Both the position numbers and the translations under genes were made by a program. Positions 1 through 10,403 of a DNA stretch of 64,000 bases are shown one piece after another. How positions within the stretch are numbered: the first letter of the stretch is position 1; each line of letters starts with the position of its first letter. Under the pieces are notes generated by a model. The model was given only the letters and a program-made list of their open reading frames with translations, searched no databases and was not told the origin of the DNA. Source of the DNA: Astur gentilis (Eukaryota; Chordata; Aves; Accipitriformes; Accipitridae); the NCBI RefSeq assembly GCF_929443795.1, contig NC_064897.1, positions 5,881,001 to 5,945,000 of the forward strand, read 5' to 3'.

Positions 1-1602
1 TAAGTAATTGGAGACTTTAGAAAAAGGTGGCAAACCAGTTGCTAGTTTTGCTGTAGTAGGAACAGCAGTAAAGCACCATAACACCTAGCTAGGACAGGTA
101 TAAAGAATAATAAGTTACATAACAACCTAAGACAGGCACCACCTTCCTCCTACAATACTTTAATGCTGATAAGATTCTGCCAAATTTAGTGGAGTTTTTA
201 TGCATACCCTGCATCCCATTCACAAAGGTGATATCAAGTCTGGTAACTCAAGAAAAAAAACCAAACCCAAGGACAGCAGGCAAAACTCCTCTAAGAACCC
301 CTAAAGACAGACACCGATGAAGACAAAGGTGTTGCACTTCTTGAAGAATCTTAGAGAAAATAAGATTGAAGAAGGCCCTCAAGATTATCTGGTACCTACT
401 TTGGCATGTCTGTCTTGGAGCATAGTACACATGGATTAACAAAGCTGACGACTTCAGATGATGCAAAAATCTAAAAGTCACCTATCAAAAATATCATCAG
501 AAAAGTATTAGTAAGCACGATACCAAGTACAGTGAAATATATCCAGTCTGAATAATACAAGTGAAATTTAGACATGCAATGATGTGATGTTAGCCTTAGT
601 ATTATTTCTGATTTCCAGGTAAGTCACCAAGGGATTGTGCAATGCTGGTGAAAGTTATCCACTGATCTTAGTAATGGATTATAAGAATGAAATCAGTGAC
701 AGTGCTGTTAAGTTGTCGAGTACGTTCTTAGCAATTTATCACAGAAAACTGTTAACCATTGGGGCTAAACCTACTATTTTTTTCCCTTGTTAGATAACTC
801 TGCACCCAGAGAGAGTCTAGCACATTTGAGGATCTTGCTATCACCTTTACTTTCCTGAGAGTGCAATTTCCAAATATCTGGAGGAAGACAAGCCAAGATT
901 GCAGGAGGTGTGGCAAGTCCACTTGCTGGTAGAGAAACTGATAATGGGATTGAAGGATTAATTATGTTACTGGTACTCTACAAATGGGACTTAATGAGGA
1001 AAAGGCCAAAAAAAGTCCCAAAATAGTCCAGGATAAGCATCAGAAAGCAGAGATTGTTCTAGAGCTGTCCCACAGCGAAGGAGCTGCCAGATGACCAGAC
1101 AAATAGAAAGACATTGTTTCCCATGATTAGTTGGATTTTTTTAAAAGTATCAATATTTGGTACTTTTCTTGTCCTTATTTCTCTGCATCTGTTACAACCC
1201 CACCCACAGTCTCTCATTCTTCTTGTCACCTCCTCTACCTATTTTATACCTTCCTGCACAAAACAGGGCCAGAGACACATTTAGGTCAGCTAGGTACTGC
1301 TCTCTACTGCGCCGACAACAGTATTCAGACCGACTGTGACCGAACAGCAGGATTACTCACTCAGCACAGGCCTGATTGGCGATCGTGCTCCTTCTTGCAG
1401 GTACTAGCATCATTGGTGATACGGCAGCAGACTTCACCAAGGAGGCTGGACAAAAGAGAAGAGTGTCTCTAAATTCCAACACAACACCTCTCTTCTTGGG
1501 GGCCTGTGACTCTCTAAGGACTTCACAAGCACAGCAGCTCTGCTCTGATGCTTTACTGGCAACAGCACTGTCCCCTTCTAGGCACTGAATTTTGATTTGG
1601 AC

Positions 1603-1605
<3 letters not shown>

Positions 1606-1641
<36 letters not shown>

Positions 1642-1686
1642 GAAAACCAAAAGCATAAGAGAAAACAAAAAACAAAAAAAAAAAAT
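1606..1686. repeat. poly-T run followed by A-rich tract
   Basis: A run of about 32 T (1606-1637) is followed directly by an A-rich stretch with A9-A12 runs up to about 1686. The T run could be the tail of a minus-strand retroposed copy or simple slippage. No recognisable retrocopy body is attached. Confidence 0.8.
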
Positions 1687-3957
1687 CATTGCAGGACTGG
1701 AGCGGTAAGATTGGCACAGCCACAGAAGTTAATTACGGAAGACTGAGGTGGAGGAAAATATCAAATCCTCACCTCTAATAGGCCTTGACCAAGCTATTTA
1801 CAGTTCATCAGAAGAGCAGTGCTAATGCAGTGAGAGCACTTGTATTTACAAATACTTTTCTCACTGGTGCCAAGCTCCTGAGCTACTATAACTTAAAATG
1901 GAATGGAAATAATATAAAAGTGATCTTACCCACGTGAAGGAAGCGGGAGTCTAAAACCAGGATGTTTTAACAGACTTTTCCTTCAGAAAGCAGACTGTAA
2001 AAAGGACTATATTCTCCTGCCTGCAGAACTCCAACATTTTGAGCACAGAATGAATTACAGACCTCTCCTTGTGTACAGATTATTTTTTTTTTAACGTGCC
2101 TTAGAGAAGCAGATGGACATGATTTAAGATAGTAAACCTCCAATCCTAGGACTTGACAGCTGTCAGAGGAGCTTGCATCTCCAGATTACCTCTCACTTGT
2201 CTATACACTGCCCAGTCCCCAACATCAAATACACCTGCACAGACCGCAGACTCAAAATTCACCAGGAGAGCATCTGTGGCATCCTCTTATATATTTGTGA
2301 ACACTGCAAAGCTCTCCAGTATCCCTGGCAAGCTATCAGACACTGCCCCACACACCCTTTTACATCATTGCCAGAGCACTGCAAGGAAGAAAAGGAGGCA
2401 GGAAGCATTCTGGATACCTTCCAATATGGGCAAGAAGCCCCCAAGCCCCACCCCACCTAGGAATAAGCATATTTTTAGCATCAGAGGTGCTTTTCAGAAC
2501 TACTTAAGTGCTTAGGAGGATAGGAGGAGAAAGACTTCTGACTTCCACTCTCACTTATATAGAAGGAGAGAGATGTAACCCAAAAATTGGAAGTACAATG
2601 GTTTCTTGTGCTCCTCTGCAGCAACGCTTCCTGTGGTCCCCAGTACACCTGTAGTTCAGAGGTATTTCAGCACTTTATCGTCAGGTTCAGATGGGACCCA
2701 ACAAACACATCAGAGAACAAACTAACATAAAAGGATGCAGGTCACCTTAGGTTTGCTACAAAGTGCTCCTGAGCCTGCCAGCTATGAACAGAAACATCGT
2801 ATACAAACTCCCTCCCAACAGGCAAAAATCCTACTTAAGCCCTCAAATAAGAGATTCCTCCTACCTGGTTCAAGCCGCTGAAGTGGAAGACTTTGCTATG
2901 TTTTCTTTTTGAGGAGTTTCCAAAGACAGAAGTATAAGGAGATACCTAGACGCAGGGAAAGAGGAAGATAGAGGGAGAAAAGCAGAAGGAGCTAGGGAAG
3001 GCACAAACACTAGAGTAACTGAACTCCAGTTCAGGTATCAAACTCTAAGCATTGGTGCTCTTTTACAAAGGACAGAAGCTCAGCAAAGATTCATTTTAAC
3101 AAAAATGCAACATTTTAATATTGAACATCTTAAAAAAACATTAAAATACAAACTTTAACCATTGCTTTGAAGAGGGGATTCTGCTTCTAAGCAAAATGAA
3201 ATTAAACATCCAGGACATTATGAACAGTACCCCAGCATTTCCTTAGAATGTTAGCAACTCTTGCTGGAGCTCTTAAGTCTAGAGCCACGTCTCCAATATG
3301 CTCAGCTGATGGAAAACAAACCCCAAACATTTCAGTACAAGTTCACACTGAAGAAATGCCTTTTAAGGCCTCCCAATTTGCCTTAAATAAATATCCTATT
3401 AAGTTAAAACCAATACAAAATCCTCGTATGACCCAGCGTGTGATTTTTCAGTCAACGCAAAGACAGTCATACCTGATCCCGCAGAGCTTTATCTTTGGAC
3501 CAGAATCTGACATCATTGCACTGCCACCAGTAAGATAACTTGTTAAGAGAAGTAGTGCTTCCCATTCTTAAAATCTAAATCATATTTTATTAATTACTAA
3601 CAGTGCATACTTTTAACAAGACAACATAACATACCTCTACCCCCCCCACACCCCCCACCCCCAACCAACAACCCACAAATACGTCAGTTCAAGAGAAAGA
3701 CTGCTTGGCATAGGCACAAGCCCCAAAATTTCTTTATCCCAGCAGCTCTTCAAAGGTAAATCATAGTTAGCTTTTTTTGCACTTTTGAAGCTCAACGGCA
3801 CTGACACAGCTACTAGCCTGTGTCACCGAGAAACAAGGAGGTAGAAAGGACTAACACTTCTTAAAACTCTGCACTTACTAGCCTTAAAAGGCCCTGTGTC
3901 AGAGTCCTGCAGGAATGGGGCGGGGGCTGTGTGTGTGCATACACAAATAAAATAATT

Positions 3958-3973
3958 CCCCCCCCCCCCCCCC
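3958..3973. repeat. C16 homopolymer
   Basis: Sixteen uninterrupted C residues, read directly. Runs of this kind are polymorphic and error-prone in assemblies. Confidence 0.9.
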
Positions 3974-4249
3974 GACTTCGCAAGATGGTGCGCCTGAGCT
4001 TCTCAGTGTTCATCCCCAAACGGTAATTACTTACCCCCAATAAACTAATACATAACAGTCAACAACATGTAATAATCCAAATAGGATATGACAGAATATC
4101 TAAAAACAGACTCAAGTGGGTTCACCTTTGAACAAAAGAACAGGTGTCCTATCAACCAGTTCGGCTTTTCCTCATAAACTCTTAGTAAGCAAGGTAGATC
4201 TGAATGGTGGTCTTTTGTTGGGGGTTTGGGGCGGGGGTGGTGTTTTTTG

Positions 4250-4255
4250 TTTATT
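4250..4255 (-). terminator. candidate poly(A) signal for the 4871-5363 exons
   Basis: TTTATT on the plus strand reads AATAAA on the minus strand. It is the first canonical hexamer I found downstream of the stop codon at 4871, about 620 bases away. It would end a 3' UTR of ordinary length if the exon pair at 4871-5363 is transcribed. A second TTTATT lies near 3585. Confidence 0.4.
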
Positions 4256-4870
4256 TTAAACAAAAAAACAGAAAATATTTTTTTGTAGTTTTAGTAGCAA
4301 TGCTGGCCTAAGAATCAGCTAAGGTCACCTCATTTAAAGCCTTCCTGAGTGAAGGAAGCTTTTGCAAATGGATGCTGGGAATAGAGGTGCAGTTAAATTG
4401 AACACCTTTACATTAGCGTGTTGCTTACCTCTGTATAAATCAGACTTAATAGGAGTTGCTTAAAGCATCTCTGATGATTTTATCATTAGCTTCAGCTCAT
4501 TAGGAGAGGTCCAATTGCCCAAGCACATGTTAGACATATCAGGTAGAAAAATCTGCTTAAGTTTTATGCATTATCTTATGTATGGATGTTCCACTTAACT
4601 ACAGCCCGGTGATAAAGATCTCTTGAGCTGCCTTGACAAATACATTACTGGCCAGAACGCCTGCATGCTGCAACAAATGAATAGGCAGTGGATTTGATCA
4701 ACTGCTGTTTGCTGATGCATCCAAGGCATTTATCTTTCCAAGCCCAAGTGCGTGGTCAGCATCTTCACAGGTACTACAATTACAACATTCCAACACAGAG
4801 ATCACAGGTTTGAGTGAGAAAACAGTAGTCACATTTGTTTACATTGGATACATTTACGGCACAAAGCTGA

Positions 4871-5181
4871 TCAAGTTGTAGAAGCTGCAGGATATTGAGG
4901 GATTGGGAGCTGAGTGGTAGGCAGAATTCCAGGAGCAGATGACCGGGATAAGAGACTAGTATTTTCAGGGAGGAGACTGCTGGGATTAAGAAGAGGAAAA
5001 GAAAGAGACGCTGCTGCAGCTGCCTGCCGCCCTAGTAGAAGTCCTAAACTATAGACGTTTGAATTAATGAGATCATTGCCTGGGAGGAGTATATTCAGTT
5101 GTTTCTGAATTTCTTGCAGGACTTGCAGCTGACTTTGCTGATTCAGAAGCAGCATATCCATATTTTCCCTCATTTTCTTCA
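4871..5181 (-). CDS. terminal coding exon, leucine-rich/coiled-coil C-terminus, unrecognised protein
   Basis: This is a candidate last exon on the minus strand, ending in TGA at 4871-4873. A good acceptor precedes it: a pyrimidine-rich stretch ending in TTTGTACAG, with AG at 5183-5182. The exon enters in phase 1 and carries about 103 codons. The first 45 residues after the junction are rich in Leu, Gln and Glu with heptad-like spacing (LKKMRENMDMLLLNQQSQL and following), suggesting a coiled coil. A low-complexity Ala/Ser/Leu/Pro tail follows with an AAAAA stretch. Such tails occur at the C-terminus of several Myb/SANT-like and BED-type DNA-binding proteins, but I do not recognise the gene and no DNA-binding domain is visible nearby. 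The phases of 5262-5363 and this exon match. It could also be an alternative last exon of the zinc-finger locus upstream. Confidence 0.6.
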
Positions 5182-5261
5182 CTGTACAAAGAGAAGAGAA
5201 TGTTAATGCTTGCTACATAAAAAAACTTGGCATGGCTATTTAGAAGCCTTTTTGTACTTAC

Positions 5262-5363
5262 ACTCTTCAAGAACAAGATTCAAGTGATCTGTCTCACGTT
5301 TCTCTGCACCACACCTTTGCTCTTCTTTATGATGCAAAGAAGGAAATTCAGAATGGTTTGCAT
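5262..5363 (-). CDS. internal coding exon upstream of the coiled-coil exon
   Basis: A 102-base segment on the minus strand is flanked by a strong acceptor (CTGTCTTCCTTTTAG, ending at 5364) and a strong donor (GTAAGT, starting at 5261). In the frame that joins to 4871-5181 it is open throughout and encodes about 34 charged residues, including HHKEEQRCGAEKRETDHLNL. It enters and leaves in phase 1, so it can be skipped without shifting the frame. The charged, Glu/Leu-rich end runs straight into the predicted coiled coil of the next exon. The function is unknown. The splice signals and matching phases are the support; no homologue was recognised. Confidence 0.6.
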
Positions 5364-5627
5364 CTAAAAGGAAGACAGTGCAAGTCAAGCGCCCACTTTA
5401 TCACCAATCCTAGGTCAGCATTTTAAATATGCTTTCACACAAGGAAAAGGCAGCTCAGTAACAGCCCTTCCTCTCACTCACATTTTAACCTTAAAACTTC
5501 ATTCAAGTCACATGTTGGCCCAAACTAAGCCAAACCAGAACAAAGACAAGGCAGACATAGCCCCCTGAAACATTACAGACTTGGGTTTTATCACTATCAA
5601 GATACTTTCCTCCTGCTTCCCCCATAC

Positions 5628-5696
5628 CTTTTGGGGAGGGGACAGGGACGGGAGGGGAGGGGGGATGGAGGCTCAGCAAGTTGCGGGGGGGGGGGG
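5628..5696 (+). repeat. G-rich tract with G-quadruplex potential
   Basis: At least six runs of three or more G lie within 5634-5666, followed by a G12 run at 5685-5696. This satisfies the usual four-run G-quadruplex pattern on the plus strand, which is the non-sense strand for the flanking minus-strand gene. Confidence 0.75.
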
Positions 5697-5865
5697 AGAA
5701 GGAAACAAAGCTGGAGCAAGGGAGCTCTTAAGGAATAGGACAGCTGAGATTTAGAAAAATGTACTTAAGGTATAAATATGTAAACCTCTTCTTTGAAATC
5801 ACATCAGATACAGAAATCAACACATTGCAATACCAATGTGGCATATGTTTGATCATAAAAGCAAT

Positions 5866-5871
5866 TTTATT
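5866..5871 (-). terminator. candidate poly(A) signal of the zinc-finger transcript
   Basis: TTTATT on the plus strand reads AATAAA on the minus strand, about 1.2 kb past the stop codon at 7073. It is the first canonical hexamer I found downstream of that stop. Use of this site would end the zinc-finger transcript before the exons at 5262-5363 and 4871-5181. Confidence 0.4.
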
Positions 5872-6150
5872 ATGAAGCTTCAATTACAATGATGCAGTAG
5901 CTATAGTTACTCCAGAATAAGTCTGCACGCTTTCTTTTGAAGCACGTGTAGTATAAGCCTGATCTGATACTAATTATTGGCCAACTGCCAGGGTAAAAAT
6001 GAGACTATATTTTGTTTTCTTATGAATTATAAACTTTGACAAAAAACTATTAAAAGCCCTTTAGGGCTCATCAGTGGAGTTACTAGGCCACCTCTCTGTA
6101 CCTACAGACTGAGTGGTCTCAAACCCTACCTTAGGAACCCAGTTTTGCCA

Positions 6151-6192
6151 TTTCATTATAACTTCATTATTTTTCATTATAACTTCATTATT
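6151..6192. repeat. perfect 21-base tandem duplication
   Basis: The unit at 6151-6171 is repeated without mismatch at 6172-6192. Identity of the two copies suggests a recent slippage or duplication event. It lies in the 3' UTR or intron of the minus-strand locus. Confidence 0.9.
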
Positions 6193-7072
6193 ATTTCCAT
6201 TGTTAAGATGAAAGGCTCTCCTGCTCAGAAATCTTTTTCAGGAGGAAAAACAAAATAAAACAAATTAAAAAACCAGGAAAACCTCACCCACAAAACACCT
6301 TCTCATACAGTCTCATGTCTTAATTGCCCTGCTGTTACATGATCTGGTGGCCCAACACCCAGAACAATTCTGTGGGTGGCTACGCAAGACCCAAGATGAA
6401 AAATTAAAACATTTTCGACCAAGTATAAAGGGACTGCCCATGTAAAGGTACAACAGAAAAAAACCCACAGTGACAGCTTTTATCCCAGAGTTTCTGGTCA
6501 TTACAAGAACATGGAATATTGCCAAATCCAGAAAACTCCCCACTTTAAACAATCAGCTTGCCTGACAGCTTATACTATGCTAAGAGTACTACAGAGAGAT
6601 GGCCAGCAGACACCTCCCACTACAGACAACGAAAAGCTGCTCATTTTTATCCACATATAACAAAAATTAGCTGCTAGAGATTACCAAGGCCCTGATTCAC
6701 AGTCTAAATCCTTTCTGTCTCCCTAAGCTTAGTATTTTGTTGGCTAAGCACTTCTGAAGATCGAGGGCTAGACATCAGGCAACACTATGAAGCAGGAATT
6801 AGCAGGATCTGAGAGCTTTGCAGAGCCTAAGGTCCCAGGCAGCCTTAACAGCAAAGTCAAAACTTCAACTTTGACATTTTCAAGGCACTTCTTCAAATGA
6901 CAGAGATAAAAATATTATGTAGGAAGGGAAAAAAACCAACCAAACAAAAAAGCCCCACTCATATCCACAGCAAAGAGGAAGAATTGTTTAGGAACAAATG
7001 GAGACCACAGTATCTGATATAGCATTCCCTGTAAGTCTGTACAGCTTGAAATAAAACTCAACAGATTTTAAT

Positions 7073-7740
7073 TCAGTTACCTGCTGTGTGTTCACTGGGT
7101 CTCTCTCTCAAATGAATCCGTTGATGTTTGACGAAGTTTGAGCACAGATGGAAGCTATTTCCACACTCAGTACACCTATAGGGCTTCCCATCCATGTGGA
7201 CTCTCTGATGCTGCAAGAGAGCTGTGCTTCTACTGAAGCTTTTCCTGCACATCGTACAAGAAAAGCTTTTCTTTTTCACATGGGTCTTGCGGTGAGCAAT
7301 AAGGTTTGAGGTACGGCTAAAAGTTTTCTCACATTCCTTGCACTTGTAGGGCCTCTCCCCTGTATGGATTCTCTGGTGCACCACCAGGTTGGCCTTCCTG
7401 CTAAAGCTCTTCCCACATTCTACACACTCAAACGTTTTTTCTCTTGTGTGGGTTTGCAGGTGATTCAGGAGCCTGGAGCACCCCTTAAAGCCCTTCCCGC
7501 ATTCTGTACACTTGTAGGGTTTCTCTTCTGTGTGCAGTTTCTGGCCATCAGCAATGAGGGCAAGTTTCTTGGAACCTCTTTTTTGGTGAGGGGATTTATT
7601 ACAGGCTGCCTTCTGCTGCCTTCCCGGAGTGGCTGCCTCCCTGTCTGGGCTGTGGGCTTCAGGTAGCTGAGGCAGTACTTCTTGCATAATGTCTTCGGGG
7701 ATGCCTCTCCCTTCCTCATTGTCACTCAAAATGCAGTTCC
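7073..7740 (-). CDS. C2H2 zinc-finger protein, terminal exon with five fingers
   Basis: This last coding exon is entered at 7740 behind a clear acceptor (TTCTCTTACTCCACCAG) in phase 1 and ends in a stop at 7073. It opens with an acidic linker (GNCILSDNEEGRG...) of about 75 residues, then five C2H2 fingers. Finger starts are YKCTEC, FECVEC, YKCKEC, FSCTMC and YRCTEC, each with the following Phe, Leu and H-x3-H. Joined to 9510-9582 the protein would be 246 residues with fingers at about 100-234. C2H2 arrays bind DNA in the nucleus; the likely role is transcription regulation. Oddities: only one linker is the canonical TGERP type; the others are degenerate (TREKT, VKKKS, MDGKP), and finger 5 has Phe where Leu is usual. 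No KRAB or SCAN exon is seen. The orthologue is not recognised. Confidence 0.88.
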
Positions 7741-9509
7741 CTGGTGGAGTAAGAGAACAATCTGACACTCCTCCTTCCCCAAGGCAGATAAACTGCTCCT
7801 TGCAAAGTAACTGAATTTCTCAGGCCTAGCATCAACTTGCACCAGATTCCCCTTTTCCAAAGGGCAAGGGAAATGATAAAGACTGAGACAAGAAGACAAG
7901 GAAAAGAAAAAGTGGCACAGGAAAGAGAGGTAAGAAACCTACCTCTTCTCTTCCTTCCCCTCCCCATTTCCTTGTTCTTCCTCCCCTCAGGGAATGGTAA
8001 AGGAAAGCTGCCAAAATGAAAGAAGGAAAAGGAACAGCCTGAAACGTCCCACCCATCACAAATATCTGGTTTTAGCTATTTGGTCCTGCAAACTTTGCTC
8101 AAAAGCCTTCCAGCCTGCTAAATTAGCATTAAAACTCTGTTTTCAAGCTATGCATTTGGGTGGGGATGCTTCAACACCAAAAAAAAGTCTCCTTGAGCTT
8201 CCTTAGGCAAAATCAACAGGGGCATTTAGGTTCTTTCTCACTTACGTTAGTTAATATTTACTGAAAAAATTTAAATTACTTCTTTTACGGGTCAGCATGT
8301 CAGGTTTTGTCCCTAATGATCACAAGAACAGTTGTAATTATTATAGGTATACTGTATATTCATGCATCAGAAGTCAAAGAGTTAAATCCTTATTGATAAA
8401 AAAAAACCACTAATGGCCAATTAACTATCTCTTTCATATCTAGATCTAACATGACACCTACATTTCTTGTAGTGACGAGCTAAATAAATTGCATTCCAAG
8501 GAAGCTCACAGGAAACATTCAAACATGGTCCTTTCTTTCCTAAAGAATGCAACCTATGTATTTCACGAATGAGTATGTATGATTTGGTTATCTTACTCTG
8601 CTGACTAAATTTTATATTTACATCAGTTCAGCATTAATAGAATTATAAGTATCATCTGATGCACGCTTACCCAAGCTTGATTTTTGCAAGCATCTTAAGA
8701 TGTTTACTGTTAATCCAAATAGAGAACTTAGCCACTAGCATCTCCAATCTGGCTTTAAAATATTCAGTTACTCACACTACATATACTTCCATTTAACACA
8801 ACAAGTTTGATTATTCCACTAACAAAAAAAGAGGCTTTCTACATTCAAGGTAAAACTCCGCAGTGGAATTTCAGTCCTACCTCTATGACACCAAGGAATA
8901 AAATTCTTCTGTAACATGTCCTAGAAGAGACAAGATCCTCTCTATTTACATGGCCACAACTGCCAAGATTAAATACTAGCAATAAAGCAAAAAACCCCAC
9001 CACTTACTGAGGAATGGGGGCCCATCTCTTACATCAAGGAATTACACTTGAGAAGTAGCTTTATCCCAGAGGGATAAAAAAGACTCCCTCTCGCAGGAGC
9101 AGTCATTCCCTCACTCTACAACCAAGCAGCTAATTATTCCGAGGCCCATGCAGAGACCCCAGGTCTCTAATGGTGAAATGAGAACCGAACAACCCTCCAT
9201 TCCCATCCACAGCTAGTGCTGGGGAGTCATGCATTTCAGATGCAGCTGTGCAACTCCCTCAGACCTTCCTCACCCGTGAAAAAGCCTGAAAAAGAGAAGT
9301 GTGCTGGCTTTCCTTCACTCCAAATGAACTGTATTGCCTCATTTTAAAACACCTGCTAGAAACCCACAGCAGAAAAAAACACAAAATACCACTGAGCACC
9401 TTGCCCTAGCCTAGCATGTCATACCATCCCAGCAACCCAGACCAGAGCAGCCACTCCGTAGAACCTCAAGCTTCCCTCCGAGTTTTAACTAGCAGAATTC
9501 ACATCTCAC
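7741..9509 (-). other. intron of the zinc-finger gene
   Basis: The donor at 9509 (GTGAGA) and the acceptor at 7741-7742 bracket this stretch. I see no KRAB-box or other domain exon on the minus strand, and no clear transposon. The sequence is AT-rich from about 8220 to 9000. Confidence 0.6.
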
Positions 9510-9582
9510 CTGTATAGCTTGCAATATCGCTCTTCCTAGGCGACTGGAGAAGAGAGAATATGGGCTCTATCACCGGCTCCAT
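9510..9582 (-). CDS. first or second coding exon of the zinc-finger gene
   Basis: Seventy-three bases on the minus strand start exactly at an ATG just behind an acceptor (CTCTCCTTTTCTAG) and end at a donor (GTGAGA). The exon encodes MEPVIEPIFSLLQSPRKSD and then IASYT, leaving one base (G) over. That base completes a Gly codon with the GG at the start of the zinc-finger exon, so the frame joins correctly. The same phase also fits 5262-5363, giving Asp at the junction. A start codon exactly at an exon edge is unusual, so translation may begin in the upstream GC-rich exon, whose possible coding end is in phase 0 and also in frame. Confidence 0.65.
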
Positions 9583-10046
9583 CTAGAAAAGGAGAGGAGA
9601 GGTGGAGTGGGAGGTGGGAGGAGGCGGCAGACACAGATGTGGTGCATCTTGGCAGCACCCACAGGCTGCCTAAAAGGGGCTAAACCCACGCAGGCTGTTG
9701 AACATCACCCTTGGGGAGATGAGCCTGCTGCATGGAGCTGAAGTTTGGTGACCTGCGAGCTTAACCAAGAGACCAGCGCGATGAAACCCGATGTTACCTA
9801 GCCTTCGCCTCCCTCGCAGCACCAAGCAGCCCCATCCGAGGGCTGCGCTGGGCCCCGCTCCTCCACAGCCTCAACACCTGGCGCTCCTTCCAGACACCCC
9901 CCGCCAGCGAACGGCTTCCCCCTTCCCGCCGGAGCCTCCCATCCCTCTCCCAAAGCCTCCGAGCAGCCCTTCAGCCTACCCCGGCCCTGCTGTTGGGCCG
10001 CCGGGCTGAGCCCGGCCCCCTCCCGCCAGCCGCCCCGGGCCCCTAC

Positions 10047-10403
10047 CTTCCCTCCCGCGGCCTTCCCCGGCAGCGGGGCTTCGCTCCTCCCCGGGCCCGC
10101 CGCCGGCTCTCCCCGCCGAGGGGAGGGCAACAAATGGCACCCGGGGAAGCGGGGCGGCCCACCCCACCCCTCCTGCCTGGGGCCGAAACGCCGGGGGAGG
10201 TCGGGGAGACGCGGGGCGGCGGGCCCGGCCCCGGGGCGCTGGCCTTCAGGGCTGCTCCCCCGGGTCCGGCAGCCTCGGGGCCGCTTCCCCCCCCCCCCCC
10301 CCCCCGGCCCCGGCCCCGGCCCCGGTGCTTGCTGCCCGGCCAAGGCTGCCGATCGCCCCCCGGGGAGCCCTGGCCCCCGGCGGGCAAGGGCCGCAGCGCT
10401 CAT
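10047..10403 (-). other. candidate GC-rich exon 1 (5' UTR or N-terminal extension)
   Basis: On the minus strand an ATG at 10403-10401, with A at -3, opens a frame of 119 codons that ends at a donor-like AAG|GTAGGG (intron from 10046). The frame is in phase 0 there and would join directly to the exon at 9582, extending the protein to about 365 residues. The predicted extension is low complexity (Gly/Pro/Ala/Arg), with a G19 run that encodes poly-glycine. An untranslated first exon is equally compatible with the sequence. Confidence 0.35.
10287..10326. repeat. C19 run followed by GGCCCC hexanucleotide repeat
   Basis: Nineteen C residues (10287-10305) run straight into about three and a half units of GGCCCC. 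On the sense (minus) strand this reads as GGGGCC repeats followed by G19, inside the presumed first exon. Confidence 0.9.

Larger units (their letters stand above)
1..4249. other. non-coding, no gene recognised
   Basis: No convincing coding exon, RNA gene or recognisable transposon is seen here. Frames that stay open for 60 to 120 codons (for example 2153-2515 plus and 3248-3538 plus) have no recognisable motif and lack a coherent splice context. The stretch holds a poly-T/A-rich tract near 1606-1686 and a C-run at 3958-3973. It lies downstream of the minus-strand locus, so part of it could be 3' UTR or flank. Confidence 0.6.
5364..7072. other. intron or 3' UTR of the minus-strand locus
   Basis: This is non-coding sequence between the zinc-finger stop codon and the downstream exon pair. 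It contains a probable poly(A) signal for the zinc-finger transcript, a G-rich tract and a perfect 21-base tandem duplication. No further exon or transposon is recognised. Confidence 0.55.

Noticed and set aside
3974..4026. Short frame beginning ATGGTGCGCCTGAGC after a C run
   Set aside because: It looks like a ribosomal-protein start at first sight, but it is only about a dozen codons with no continuation.
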